Below, piece after piece: positions 26,577 to 35,697 of a DNA stretch of 41,051 nucleotides. The number at the start of each line of letters is the position of its first letter. The first letter of the stretch is position 1. Under the pieces are notes generated by a model. The model worked only from the letters and a program-made list of their open reading frames with translations. It was not told where the DNA came from and made no database searches. The position numbers were made by a program, and so were the translations under genes. Source of the DNA: Planctomycetota bacterium (lineage in GTDB: Bacteria; Planctomycetota; Planctomycetia; JALXBF01). The stretch is from contig JALXBF010000138.1 in the NCBI GenBank assembly GCA_026991575.1, positions 75,099 to 116,149 of the forward strand, written 5' to 3'.

Positions 26577-28358
26577 ATGACTTTGCTGGCGTTCATCGCG
26601 CTGTTGCCCATTCTCTCGGTAGGCGTTCTGCTGGTCGGGCTCAGGCTGCCCGCGTCGGTTGCGATGCCGATCTGTTATCTGGTGACTGCAGGGGCAGCGC
26701 TGATGGTATGGCAGGTGCCTCTGGCCCGGGTGGCGGCTGCTAGCCTGCGCGGCGTGCTGATCGCGGTCGACCTGCTCTGGATCATCTTCGGGGCGCTGTT
26801 GCTGCTGGCGACGTTGGACCAGAGCGGTGCGCTGAACGCGATCCGGGGGGGGTTCACACAGCTGACCGGTGATCGACGCCTGCAGGTGTTGATCATCGCC
26901 TGGCTGTTCGGAGCATTCATTGAGGGGGCTGCCGGTTTCGGGACACCAGCGGCCGTGACCGTGCCGCTGATGGCCGGCATCGGCTTCCCACCCATGGGTG
27001 CGGTAACTGCCGGCATGTTGATCCAGAGCACGCCGGTGTCGTTCGGTGCCGTTGGGACTCCGATCCTGGTCGGTGTGAACCGCGGTCTTGGTGAGTCACC
27101 GCTGGTCACCGCGTACATGGCGGAGGTGGGCATTGAGTCGTGGGACAGCTTACTGCGTGCCATTGCCGCACGCGTTGCGGTGCTCCATGCAGCCGTTGGC
27201 TGGTCGATGCCGTTGATCATCCTGATGCTGATGACCAGGCTGTTCGGCAGTCGCCGCAGCGTTGCGGACGGAGTGCGTGCGTGGCCGATGGGCCTGGTGG
27301 CCGCGCTGGCGTTGCTCGTCCCCTATGTGGCTGCCGGTGTGCTGCTTGGCCCGGAGTTCCCGTCGCTAATGGGGGGGCTGTGCGGCCTGGCCGTCATGGT
27401 GCTCATCGTGCGGCTGGTCACCAGAAGGACGACCAGGGGGGCAACCGCGTGGGAGTTCCGGGATCGAACTGACTGGCCAGAGGAGTGGATCGGATCCATC
27501 GATCTGCGGTCGACCGGGGCCGGGCAAAGCATCCGCCCGGCCCTGGCATGGCTTCCCTACGTACTTGTCGCGGCGTTGCTCGTAGTGACGCGCGTGAAGG
27601 CTTTCGGCGTGTACGACCTGCTGCAGAAGGCGACGATTCAGTTCTCGGGCGTGTTCGGCCAGGAAGATATCGTCTTCCGGCACAACCCGCTGTACCTGCC
27701 AGGCACGATATTCGTGGCTGTCGCGCTGGTTACGGCCGTGCTACACGGGATGAGCTGGCAGCAGGTTCGTGCCGCTTGGGCGGCCACGGGGCGGTCCCTG
27801 GTGGGTGCCTCCAAAGCACTGATCTTTACCGTCCCAATGGTCCAGGTGTTCCTTTTCAGCGACCAGGGCGCGATGGGCTATGCGAAGATGCCCACCGTGC
27901 TGGCCGAGGCCACGGCTCGCCTGGCCGGCAGCTACTGGCCCCTGTGCGCGCCGTACATCGGCGGATTCGGCGCATTCGTGGCCGGGTCAAACACGATCAG
28001 CAACATGATGTTCAGCCTGTTCCAGTTCGACGTGGCGCTGCGGATCGGAGCGGACCCACTCTGGGTCGTTGCCCTTCAAGCAGTTGGTGGGGCTGCCGGG
28101 AACGTGATCTGTGTCCACAACGTCGTGGCAGCATGCGCCGTTGTGGGGTTGCTGGGCAGGGAAGGCACCGTCATCCGCAAGACGCTCCTGCCGTTCGTGT
28201 GGTACGCGGGGCTGGCGGGGGCCATAGGCTACGGCGTGATCGCGTACGAACAGGCCGGCCCGGCTAATCTGGGCTTCGTCCTTGCCGTGGTTGCTGTCGC
28301 TGGCTTCGTCGCGTTCGGGTCATGGGCGTTGTGGCGCGACGATGGTGCGCAACGATAG
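26577..28358 (+). CDS. lldP: L-lactate permease (LctP family)
   Basis: Multi-pass proton-coupled lactate/glycolate permease, 593 residues, slightly longer than the usual 530-565. Signatures: GAFIEGAAGFGTPAAVTVPLMAGIG in the first half, GMLIQSTPVSFGAVGTPI just after it, and APYIGGFGAFVAGSNTISNMMFSLFQ in the second half, then GGAAGNVICVHNVVAACA. About 13 helices. The start is debatable: GGAGG at 26571-26575 is only one base from the ATG at 26577 but seven bases from an in-frame TTG at 26583, so the real start may be that TTG (shorter by two residues). It follows the YfhO-like gene by 29 bases and may be read through from it, though no functional link is evident. No lactate dehydrogenase gene is nearby. 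Confidence 0.92.
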   Translation: MTLLAFIALLPILSVGVLLVGLRLPASVAMPICYLVTAGAALMVWQVPLARVAAASLRGVLIAVDLLWIIFGALLLLATLDQSGALNAIRGGFTQLTGDRRLQVLIIAWLFGAFIEGAAGFGTPAAVTVPLMAGIGFPPMGAVTAGMLIQSTPVSFGAVGTPILVGVNRGLGESPLVTAYMAEVGIESWDSLLRAIAARVAVLHAAVGWSMPLIILMLMTRLFGSRRSVADGVRAWPMGLVAALALLVPYVAAGVLLGPEFPSLMGGLCGLAVMVLIVRLVTRRTTRGATAWEFRDRTDWPEEWIGSIDLRSTGAGQSIRPALAWLPYVLVAALLVVTRVKAFGVYDLLQKATIQFSGVFGQEDIVFRHNPLYLPGTIFVAVALVTAVLHGMSWQQVRAAWAATGRSLVGASKALIFTVPMVQVFLFSDQGAMGYAKMPTVLAEATARLAGSYWPLCAPYIGGFGAFVAGSNTISNMMFSLFQFDVALRIGADPLWVVALQAVGGAAGNVICVHNVVAACAVVGLLGREGTVIRKTLLPFVWYAGLAGAIGYGVIAYEQAGPANLGFVLAVVAVAGFVAFGSWALWRDDGAQR

Positions 28359-28400
28359 CCGATTGCCCGGCTACGTGTCGGCCCCCGTACCCGGCAACGC

Positions 28401-28430
28401 TTCGGAGTGGCTTGGGCAACACGGTACACT
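28401..28430 (+). promoter_or_regulatory. Putative promoter of the TPR membrane protein
   Basis: TTCGGA, 18-base spacer, TACACT (28425-28430), followed by GG. The block TACACTGGATATGG recurs with one change before the MBL gene (36667-36680). Leader about 115 bases. Confidence 0.35.
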
Positions 28431-28550
28431 GGATATGGGGAAGGCGGGCGGTCGGTATTGCGGCTGGTGAGCCGACCGGAAGGGCGAGTTGGGCGTGCGT
28501 TCGGTTCTCCAGGTTGTTTCCGGTCTTGCTCAGATCCCGTAACGCTCGCG

Positions 28551-29735
28551 ATGGTGGTGCATGGGATGTCCCACGGTCCGAAGCAAACCGACGCCGGCCA
28601 CAGCGGTGTTCAACAGGAGCAGGCGCCGCAAGGCGCAACGGATCGGGACGCGTTACTTCGCCAACTGGCCGAGCCGGTGCAGGCGCTTGCCAACGCGCTG
28701 GTGACGCGTGGCTACCGCTCGTCCGCGGCTGGTGGGACGCTGGCACTCGTGGAGCAACTGGCTGCGGTCGAGTTGGTTCCTCAGGACCTGGCCGCGCGGT
28801 ACCGGGATCTCTACCACGCGGTGCGGTACGCGCCGACTGCCCCGGACGCTGCCGCCGTGCGCGACATCGCAGAAGCGATCGCCAACGCGCTGCCGTCCGT
28901 TGACACTGCGGTCGCGAAGCTGTGCCGGTCGCAAGCGGTTGCGTCCGAGTCTGGGCCGCCGGCGGCGGAGCATGTTCAGGCGACGCCGCGCCGTGGTGCG
29001 GGCTGGAGCAGGCCCCCATATCAGCCGACGACGTCGACGGACGTGGCGCTGCTGGAAGCGGAAGCGCCGCGGCGGGTGACCGTTGATGCACGCATCTGGC
29101 GCCGCTTCCTGCTCAGCCTGTTGATCTGTGCGCTACTACTCGGTTGGTCGGCTACCGTGGCGGCCGTTACCTTCTACTTCCACGAACCGCTGGCCCGTCT
29201 GGCCTACCGGATCAAGCACGGCCGCTGGCCCAGGCCGGCCGTGGATCGCTACACGCAACAGTTGCTCGAACGGGTCAGTGCTCCGGAGCTTTCCGAGGAG
29301 GAGCGGGCCAGGGTGATGCTGGAGCTCGCACAGCGCTTCTATGAGCTGGGCGAGTGGGTGAAGGCCGAGCACTTCTACCGGGCCGCGCTTGAACGGCGAC
29401 CAAACGACCCGGAGATCATGAACAACCTTGCGTGGCTCCTGTTAACACGCGGCGACCGCTGGTTCCAGGATGTCAAACAAGGATTTCGGCTAGCCAAGCG
29501 CGCCGCAGAGCTCAAGCCGGCCCCACACATTCGGGACACGCTAGCGGAGGCCTACTACTTGATGGGCCAGTATGAGGAGGCGGTGCGGATCGAGGAAGGG
29601 GTGCTCCGTGACGAACCAGGCAATCCGTTCTACAAGGAGCAGCTGAAGAAGTTCCGGCGAGCGTTGGAGGCGGCGCGGGGCAAGAAGGCGAACGGCCAGG
29701 GGGAGCAGCCGGGCCGTGGCCACGAGCCGGTCTGA
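28551..29735 (+). CDS. Membrane-anchored TPR-repeat protein
   Basis: 394 residues. N-terminal cytosolic helical region about 20-150 of unknown type (ALLRQLAEPVQALANALVTRG, VRDIAEAIANALPSVDTAV), a low-complexity linker, one membrane helix about 184-208 (RFLLSLLICALLLGWSATVAAVTFYF), then an extracytoplasmic TPR-like part with helical pairs: ARVMLELAQRFYELGEWVKAEHFYRAALERRPNDPEIMNNLAWLLL summarised as one full TPR, then HIRDTLAEAYYLMGQYEEAVRIEEGVL. The C-terminus is Lys/Gly-rich. TPRs scaffold protein contacts; partner unknown. The start is uncertain: ATG 28551 is used, ATG 28566 has a GGTGG nine bases upstream, and the frame runs back to 28407 without features. The stop is 16 bases from the convergent DUF218 gene. 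Confidence 0.75.
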   Translation: MVVHGMSHGPKQTDAGHSGVQQEQAPQGATDRDALLRQLAEPVQALANALVTRGYRSSAAGGTLALVEQLAAVELVPQDLAARYRDLYHAVRYAPTAPDAAAVRDIAEAIANALPSVDTAVAKLCRSQAVASESGPPAAEHVQATPRRGAGWSRPPYQPTTSTDVALLEAEAPRRVTVDARIWRRFLLSLLICALLLGWSATVAAVTFYFHEPLARLAYRIKHGRWPRPAVDRYTQQLLERVSAPELSEEERARVMLELAQRFYELGEWVKAEHFYRAALERRPNDPEIMNNLAWLLLTRGDRWFQDVKQGFRLAKRAAELKPAPHIRDTLAEAYYLMGQYEEAVRIEEGVLRDEPGNPFYKEQLKKFRRALEAARGKKANGQGEQPGRGHEPV

Positions 29736-29750
29736 CCAGCCCGCGTCCGG

Positions 29751-30476
29751 TCACTCCAGCCATGCCCGCAACTCATACCACAGCGCCCCGATCAGCTCAT
29801 GTGCCAGCCACTCATTGCGTCGAATCGTGGTGCCGTCCGGCAGGAGTTCGTGCCACAGAGGGGATGCCGTGACGAAGTCGCACGCCGCAGGGATGACGCT
29901 CAAGCCTTGCCTGCGGAACGCGCGCGCCGCACGCGGCATATGGTAGACCTGAGTTACCAGGACAATCCGGTGCCACCCTCGCTCTTTCAGCAGTCTGGCC
30001 GAAAAGCGCGCGTTCTGCCACGTGTTCCGCGCCCGCCGCTCAAGAACGATACGGTCGCGCGGCACACCCAGGGCCATCAGCAGATCTGCCATTACCTCTG
30101 CTTCGCCACCACCACCGGTCACCACCACCGGCCTGCCGCGCAGTGTCGCATACAGCCGGGCAGCATGGAGGCAGCGCAGATACGTCTTGTGGCTGGCTTG
30201 CAGTTTCCGCGGCTGGTGCGGCTCCCCCGAGTAGACGCCGCCCCCCAGCACAACGATCGCCTGCGCAGTTGCTGCCTCAGCCGGGAGCGGTTCGTAGAGG
30301 CGCTCAATGGGCCAGACCGCCAGCCAATGCACCGGCGGAAGGGACCAGAGCAGGATGCCGATCACGCCGGCGACAGCCAGACGCATCGCACGCCTGTTAC
30401 CGCGACGGAGCCCGAACCAGGCCCCCAACAAAGCCACGACCAGCAGCGCCGGAAAGACTGGCTGGGTGTAAGTCAA
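29751..30476 (-). CDS. YdcF/ElyC/SanA-like DUF218 membrane protein
   Basis: About 241 residues. Two N-terminal membrane helices (FPALLVVALLGAWFGL and LAVAGVIGILLWSLPPVHWLAV) precede a DUF218 domain with AIVVLGGGVY, the loop PVVVTGGGGEAEVMADLLMALGVPRDRIVLERRARNTWQNA given here as TGGG..EA.VM...L...GVP...I..E..A.NT..NA, and IVLVTQVYHMPRA. ElyC and SanA members affect envelope integrity and undecaprenyl-phosphate use; the exact reaction is unknown. The TTG at 30476 is chosen because GGGGAG lies nine bases upstream and the first helix then starts at residue 9. The frame extends to an ATG at 30608, but that stretch is Arg-rich without a ribosome site. Upstream, 30477-30753 holds no gene I can support. 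Confidence 0.8.
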   Translation of the reverse strand: MTYTQPVFPALLVVALLGAWFGLRRGNRRAMRLAVAGVIGILLWSLPPVHWLAVWPIERLYEPLPAEAATAQAIVVLGGGVYSGEPHQPRKLQASHKTYLRCLHAARLYATLRGRPVVVTGGGGEAEVMADLLMALGVPRDRIVLERRARNTWQNARFSARLLKERGWHRIVLVTQVYHMPRAARAFRRQGLSVIPAACDFVTASPLWHELLPDGTTIRRNEWLAHELIGALWYELRAWLE

Positions 30477-30753
30477 GCGTACACTCTCCCCAGATGTTAC
30501 CGATGCAGGGTGAAACCCACGCTGCCGCCACACGCACGGCCATCGAACCGACACGCGTCGCGCTCGGGCAAGGGTACGTTTGTATGCCTCCGGCCTTGGC
30601 ACGGCCATGCCACCGGCTCGAGGCGAGAGTGCGGGGCTGCATTACGGGCCCGCCGGTGAGCCGGAACGGAGCACCACCTGCGCTACGTCCCGCCGGAAGT
30701 GGTCATCGAGGGCGGCTTCCCGCCGGAACGGCGCCGCCTACGCCATAACCGGA

Positions 30754-32199
30754 CTACCCTGCCTCCTCAAGCTCCTCACGTAACGTTTTCAACCCGCTCA
30801 TGTAGAAGTGCCACTCCTGTTCGAGCTTGCTCAGGTCCTTACCGAAGACTTCTTTGAACACTTTCAGCAGCAGTTCCTCGGGCAGAGGCATATCTGCCGG
30901 GAGTCTGGACAGGGCGTCATAGTATTCCATGAACTTGTCGAACTTCTTGTTCATCAAGAAATGGGTGAGGGCCCAGGATGGTCCGTAAGCTGCGTCCTTG
31001 GCGGCGACCGTTGCAGCACGCGTGAAGATGCGGTCGCTGGTGATGAATTCGAGGGTGCAGATATCCTTGAGCTTCTTGAGAGCGCGATAGGTCTCTATCC
31101 GCCGTTCATTAACGGCACCGATACCCGCCCAAGCAGCGTCACCCGGTGTTTCGAAGAATGCCGCGAGCCCTTCGTGGACCCAGATTGGCGTGGACACCTG
31201 CGGCGGCAGCAGACCGCTGTTTCCGGCAAGCTGATGACACCCTTCGTGGGTTACCACTTCGATTTCATCGCCTTCGAAAATGATATCCAGAAGCAGTTTC
31301 AAGCTGTTGTGCCTGCGGATCAGTTCGCCGGTGCCCGGAGCGCGTTGCCGTTTTGCCTCCTCTATTTCTTTCTCTTGCTCGCGCAGTAACTTGCGCAGCT
31401 CCTTGCGGAATTCCGTCGTGTCCTGGGCGTAGTAGACGGCCACGTTGTGGAACGAAGACCAGAAGCCGGCGGCCATGCGCAGTTCGGGATCCGTGCGGTT
31501 GACCATGAGCATGTAGTTGTCGTAGTCGCCGTACAGAGTTACCATTAGCTTCTGGTCGGGGAAGTCGAGCTCTCGGCCCTTCAAGTAGAACCAAAGATAG
31601 AAGCTCTCGTAGACCTGTTCCATCAACTCCAGGCGAATCTGCGCCCGTTCCTTGCCAGGAGGATCGTGTGCCAGGAGGTAGTGGTCACTGGTGATGAATT
31701 CCATGCCGCTGCCGACAACTTCGATGATGTGCTCGCGCTGGCCGGGTTTTTCAGGAAGCGGCTGCTTGACCTTTTGCCAGAACGCCTTCAGTTTCTGCAC
31801 CCTTTCGTCATCGGGTGCTTTCTCTTCCATGACTGCGAGAACTTCCTCGAAATGTTGCTTCGTGAGTCCGCGCTGCGCCACCCAGAGAGCCAGCTCGAAG
31901 CAATCATCCAGGGTGCCTTTGCGTGCCGCCTTGAGTTTCCGGTTGTAAAGCTGCTTGCGTGACGGCGCCTTGATGATCTCATCGACGTAGGCGGTTTCGC
32001 CCGTGGCATTCAGCTTGAGGATCAGCTTCCGCTTCAGGTCCGGCAGGTCGATCGAGACCATCCGGCCCGGCAGCACGCGGGCTCGTCCTTCGATCCAGTG
32101 CGGGTGCCCCAGAATCATCAGCCGGATGTAGTCGGCCTGAGCTGAACTGACAAATATCAGACACGCTGACAGGGCCAGCGCTAGCGCCCGCCACATCAT
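30754..32199 (-). CDS. Exported DUF1570-type gluzincin metallopeptidase-like protein
   Basis: 481 residues with a signal peptide (cleavage likely after SSAQA, about residue 22). The C-terminal half carries a zinc-peptidase pattern: HEGCH (318-322) as HExxH and E343 in WVHEGLAAFFE as third ligand, 21 residues further on, the gluzincin spacing. This matches DUF1570 proteins, common in Planctomycetes and uncharacterised. The N-terminal part (LMILGHPHWIEGRARV, MVSIDLPDLKRKL) looks like a small beta domain, followed by charged helices. ATG 32199 overlaps the stop of the upstream gene (ATGA, with a second ATG next to it) and has GGAGG nine bases upstream, so translation is probably coupled to the zinc-ribbon/DUF1559 gene. 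The pair may act together outside the membrane. Substrate unknown. Confidence 0.82.
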   Translation of the reverse strand: MMWRALALALSACLIFVSSAQADYIRLMILGHPHWIEGRARVLPGRMVSIDLPDLKRKLILKLNATGETAYVDEIIKAPSRKQLYNRKLKAARKGTLDDCFELALWVAQRGLTKQHFEEVLAVMEEKAPDDERVQKLKAFWQKVKQPLPEKPGQREHIIEVVGSGMEFITSDHYLLAHDPPGKERAQIRLELMEQVYESFYLWFYLKGRELDFPDQKLMVTLYGDYDNYMLMVNRTDPELRMAAGFWSSFHNVAVYYAQDTTEFRKELRKLLREQEKEIEEAKRQRAPGTGELIRRHNSLKLLLDIIFEGDEIEVVTHEGCHQLAGNSGLLPPQVSTPIWVHEGLAAFFETPGDAAWAGIGAVNERRIETYRALKKLKDICTLEFITSDRIFTRAATVAAKDAAYGPSWALTHFLMNKKFDKFMEYYDALSRLPADMPLPEELLLKVFKEVFGKDLSKLEQEWHFYMSGLKTLREELEEAG

Positions 32200-34565
32200 T
32201 GCTGACCGCCTCCACCTTGTGGGGTCTGCTTCAGGGTTCCGGTGCTGACCTTGAGCCCGTTGTCCAGCGTTTCGTCCGCAAGCGTCAGTTCCACACGCTC
32301 GCCGCCGGCGATCGTACACAGGGCTTCGAACACTTTGCTATCGATCGACTTGCTCAGGAACCGCACCGATCCGTCGGCCATCAGCACGTAGACTCCCTCG
32401 GGATCACCCGGAGAGCCAAACGCACCGGTGACGCAAATGTATGGTGCCCGCTGGGCGGGCCGCACGGACGCACCGCCGCCGACTGCCCACGGACCATAAA
32501 CGTCATAAACCTCGATGAGCAAGATTGTGTGGCTGGATCCGTCCTTGATATCGCTGGCCTTCGTGGTCCGGTCGTAGCCAAAGATTCCGGCTCGAGGATG
32601 GTCGGCTGGGAGCCGTGGTGCGTCGTAGCCGACACCGGCCATGCCGACGAAGTGGGTAAGGGCCAGACCGAGGTACGGGTCACTCTGGCCACGACGCACA
32701 GGTACGCGCGGATCGAGGAATTCGTCGATAACGGTCATGGCGGCGCGGATGTTAACTGGGTCGCTCCACGGTTTCTGCAGGTCAAGGCTGTCGTGGAGGT
32801 TTTGCCGCCCAATGTACGGCAAGATGTGCACGAACCAGCTGAATCGCCGGAAGTAAAGCTCGCCGTAGCCCTTCAGCCTTGAGGCCTTGACCTTGATCGT
32901 CCCTGCCGGGAAGACCTGTTTATGGTCTGTCAGGTAGTGACCAATCCCGCTGCGAAGCCGGTCCAACGAGCCGGAGTAAGGCCAGCTCAGTGTTACGTCG
33001 CTGGCAAGTGCGGCCGACAGGGGATTGGTGAGCAGTTCCAGGCGGTTGGTGATCCAGTCCTGGCTGGTGGGGACCTTGGTCCGCACAACGACGACGTTCC
33101 CGCTCTGGTGCACGCTGGCATCGCGCCAGATGCCGGCCAGCGCGGCGACAGCCCCGGCAAACTGGCTGCGGCGGTAGCGTGCTGGATCTTCTACCTCGTT
33201 CTTGCGCTGGCCGCGGCGCCTGGCTTGCTCACTCTTGCGCACGTCCTCTTGCAGACGGCGGGCAAAATCGGGCAGGCCACCCATCCACCGGGCGAACGTC
33301 TCGGCTTCGCCTTTGGTCTTGCACTCAAAGAGCAGTTCGAGCGTAGCGTTTCGCTGGGCCACTCTCAGGACCATGCCGGTGTTGACCGGCCGCTGCATGG
33401 CGTCGCGGATCTCCTCCCGCTGCCGCTCCACGACAAACGACAGAGCCTTGGTCAGCTCCGATCGCATCAAGTCTGAGGGCAGCCACAGGAACGCCGGTAC
33501 GGTGGCCAGCTCGTTCTTAAGCATCTGCTGTAGGACCTTCGGCCAGGGAGGATTGCTTGCTGAGCTGGCCGCCTGTAGCGCCTCAGAGACCAACGTTTTC
33601 GAGCCGGCGAGCATCTGGACCGGGGATGGGAACGCGACCGCGTTGGGGGCGCCGTCCGGGGCCCGGCTGGGTAGTACGTAGATCGGCACATCCACCACCG
33701 GCTCGGCCTGCTTGGCCCGCCACTGCGTGACGACGCGCTGGACGGAGATCGGCTTGGCGGTTTCGTAAGCGACGAGGGTGGCTTTGTCCCGGCCGACGAT
33801 CCACAACTCGGTCACCTCACCAATCAGTGGCGTGACCGGCTGTAGAAGCGGGGACAGTGCTGCCTGCAGTTCTTCGTACCAGATCGCCTCCTGTGGCAGG
33901 GCCTTCAGGTTGAAGTGGCCCAGGACCGCAGCATTAGCGGGCGTAAAACGCATGAGGGGACGCTTCTGCGCGGGGGCATGGGGTTGTTGGCCCGCGGGCG
34001 GGCCAGCTTGGGCTGGTGGCTGGTTGGCTGCCGGCGGCTTGGCTTGGGCAGCAGGCGGCTGCCCCTGTGACGGCGGCAGTCCTTGTTGCAGAGCACGCTC
34101 ACCGGGACTTGTTGCACCGGCCACTGGCGAGGGGGACGGCAAGGTTGTCCTCGTCGGTTCATTCCTGCCGCCCGACAGCGCGATGACTGCGATGATCACG
34201 AGCGTCAGAACGGCGACGGCGCCCCCGCCGCCAAGACCGAGCCAGAGGGCTAGGTTGGGTGAGCCCTTTTGCTGTTTTCTCCTCCGCGCGCGCTGCCGCG
34301 TGACCCCTGCGGCTGGAAGTGCCGGACCGGTCGCCGCAGCGGCTGCGTCCATCAGCTCGCTCGGGATGCCGGCCCCAAAGACGTCATCCAGACCGGATGC
34401 CCCTGAGGCTGCATCCGTGGCGGTCTGCTGCGCTGGAGCCGATCCACCGCCAGGGCTGCCCGGAGTAAACACCGTTCGACAAGAGGCAACCGGACAGCGT
34501 ACCGGCCGTCCTACGGCCTGAACCTTAAGCTTCTTGCCGCAGCCGGGGCAGATCACGATCGGCAT
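32196..34565 (-). CDS. Zinc-ribbon / membrane / DUF1559-type protein
   Basis: 789 residues. Order: zinc ribbon C6, C9, C24, C29 (second pair is C-x4-C), Gln/Ala linker with GLDDVFGAG (58-66), Arg/Lys-rich segment (90-101), one membrane helix (about 104-130), a long Pro/Gln/Ala linker (about 135-205), a beta-rich region, and a C-terminal part with the DUF1559 look: RRFSWFVHILPYIGRQNLHDSLDLQKPW summarised as SWFVHILPYIGRQNL, HFVGMAGVGYDAPRL, then IKDGSSHTILLIEVYD and VYVLMADGSVRFLSKSID. Canonical DUF1559 proteins have a pilin-like N-terminus; here that is replaced by ribbon plus helix. First gene of a coupled pair with the DUF1570 gene. Shares its front end with the protein at 2114-3988. Start ATG 34565 places the ribbon at residue 6, as in the paralogues. 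Function unknown. Confidence 0.87.
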   Translation of the reverse strand: MPIVICPGCGKKLKVQAVGRPVRCPVASCRTVFTPGSPGGGSAPAQQTATDAASGASGLDDVFGAGIPSELMDAAAAATGPALPAAGVTRQRARRRKQQKGSPNLALWLGLGGGGAVAVLTLVIIAVIALSGGRNEPTRTTLPSPSPVAGATSPGERALQQGLPPSQGQPPAAQAKPPAANQPPAQAGPPAGQQPHAPAQKRPLMRFTPANAAVLGHFNLKALPQEAIWYEELQAALSPLLQPVTPLIGEVTELWIVGRDKATLVAYETAKPISVQRVVTQWRAKQAEPVVDVPIYVLPSRAPDGAPNAVAFPSPVQMLAGSKTLVSEALQAASSASNPPWPKVLQQMLKNELATVPAFLWLPSDLMRSELTKALSFVVERQREEIRDAMQRPVNTGMVLRVAQRNATLELLFECKTKGEAETFARWMGGLPDFARRLQEDVRKSEQARRRGQRKNEVEDPARYRRSQFAGAVAALAGIWRDASVHQSGNVVVVRTKVPTSQDWITNRLELLTNPLSAALASDVTLSWPYSGSLDRLRSGIGHYLTDHKQVFPAGTIKVKASRLKGYGELYFRRFSWFVHILPYIGRQNLHDSLDLQKPWSDPVNIRAAMTVIDEFLDPRVPVRRGQSDPYLGLALTHFVGMAGVGYDAPRLPADHPRAGIFGYDRTTKASDIKDGSSHTILLIEVYDVYGPWAVGGGASVRPAQRAPYICVTGAFGSPGDPEGVYVLMADGSVRFLSKSIDSKVFEALCTIAGGERVELTLADETLDNGLKVSTGTLKQTPQGGGGQQ

Positions 34566-34733
34566 GGCTGACTCCCGTACGCATGAAGCCGTACCGCTGC
34601 CTGCGTCGGGCGCATTGCGCTCTGACCCGGGAACGGCTCAGTCTGAGGTGGGACCCACGCACCAGTCTGCAACCAACCGATGCGTCGAAGCCGTCGTGGC
34701 GGGCGTTGTCCCTTCAACCGCCGCATGCCCGTG

Positions 34734-35555
34734 TCACTCGCGCCGCTGCGAGCCCTTGCACAAGCGCTCGTAGTAATCGTACAGGCCCAGCTCACGCAAT
34801 TCCTCGGCAATCATCTCCTGGGAATCCGTGCCGAGCGACTGGCGAACCTCTGCCACAATATGCATCAACAGCTTGGCCCGTGCGCGTTCCAGGAGCTTGC
34901 GGTAGTACGTTTCATTCACCTCCTTGCCGATGTGCCGGGACAGACGCGCGGCAAGCTCGTTGGATCGGGCACGCGGGTAGCGGTGCTTCAGCCGCAAAGC
35001 CACGAAGTAGATGGGCACCTTCTTCTTGCGTTCCTCGTCGGCGAACCGCTGCCAGGCAGCCTCCAGCAACTGCTTCTTCCACTCGCGCGTGAACCGATCC
35101 TCCAGATCTGCGTCCCGTGCGCCCATTGTGTCGAGCAACTCCGGCGACCGCCAGCGAGCAAACCAGCGCTTGCGCTTGCGGTGGTAGTCGGCAACCAGAT
35201 TGTCCAGGATGCCTTTGATGTAGTACCGGAACGGCCCCCGCGGCTTCTTGGTCCCGATCTTCTTCTCGATGAACTGGATCATGAACTCCTGGAACACGTC
35301 CTGGACCGCATCGGCTGACGGAAGCCGCGAGTGCAGATAGCGGAGGATCGCGCGCCGGTACCGCATGACGACTTCCGTCATCGCCTCCTTGGCCTTGTCG
35401 TCAGAGCCGTAGGCAGCCTTCAACACACTCCAGTGCGTACTGATCTGGCCCAGCTGATCCGGCGGATGGCTCTGCTCCACCTCGGGAGCCAGCTCAAACG
35501 AGGCCCCGTCCAGATGCGCCGGAGCTGGATTGCTGTCGTAGATCTGATCGAGCAT
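34734..35555 (-). CDS. ECF-like RNA polymerase sigma factor (Planctomycetes type)
   Basis: About 273 residues. Region 2 is visible as MTEVVMRYRRAILRYLHSRLP, then SADAVQDVFQEFMIQFIEKK, then a GPFRYYIKGILDNLVADYHRKRKR core in which the helix before the basic KRKR would bind the -10 element. A region-4-like part follows (ARSNELAARLSRHIGKEVNETYYRKLLERARAKLLMHIV summarised as NELAARLSRHIG..VNETYYRKLLERARAKL) where NETYYRKLLERARAKL is the usual recognition-helix end. Length exceeds normal ECF (about 190) due to a 55-residue acidic N-terminus and a C-terminal tail. No anti-sigma gene adjoins it. ATG 35555 is used; a GTG at 35621 would add 22 residues. Promoter 35670-35697. Ends 168 bases before the zinc-ribbon/DUF1559 gene, which it may precede in one transcript. 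Confidence 0.85.
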   Translation of the reverse strand: MLDQIYDSNPAPAHLDGASFELAPEVEQSHPPDQLGQISTHWSVLKAAYGSDDKAKEAMTEVVMRYRRAILRYLHSRLPSADAVQDVFQEFMIQFIEKKIGTKKPRGPFRYYIKGILDNLVADYHRKRKRWFARWRSPELLDTMGARDADLEDRFTREWKKQLLEAAWQRFADEERKKKVPIYFVALRLKHRYPRARSNELAARLSRHIGKEVNETYYRKLLERARAKLLMHIVAEVRQSLGTDSQEMIAEELRELGLYDYYERLCKGSQRRE

Positions 35556-35669
35556 AGCGCTACGCGCACCCTCGTAACCTCCCGGGTGAAGCTCCGCTTC
35601 CAACCCCGGTGTCAAGTTCACACCCCAGTGCTTCTCCCCAGCACTACCACACTATCCCGCTAAGCTACC

Positions 35670-35697
35670 AGCTTATCCGCTCTGCGATCCCTGTCAA
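35670..35697 (-). promoter_or_regulatory. Putative promoter of the sigma-factor gene, with the -10 inside an inverted repeat
   Basis: Minus strand TTGACA (35692-35697, perfect), 16 bases, TAAGCT (35670-35675), then GG. The -10 hexamer is the left arm of TAAGCT-GGT-AGCTTA (35661-35675), a perfect 6-bp dyad, which could be an operator or an RNA hairpin at the very start of the transcript. Confidence 0.5.
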
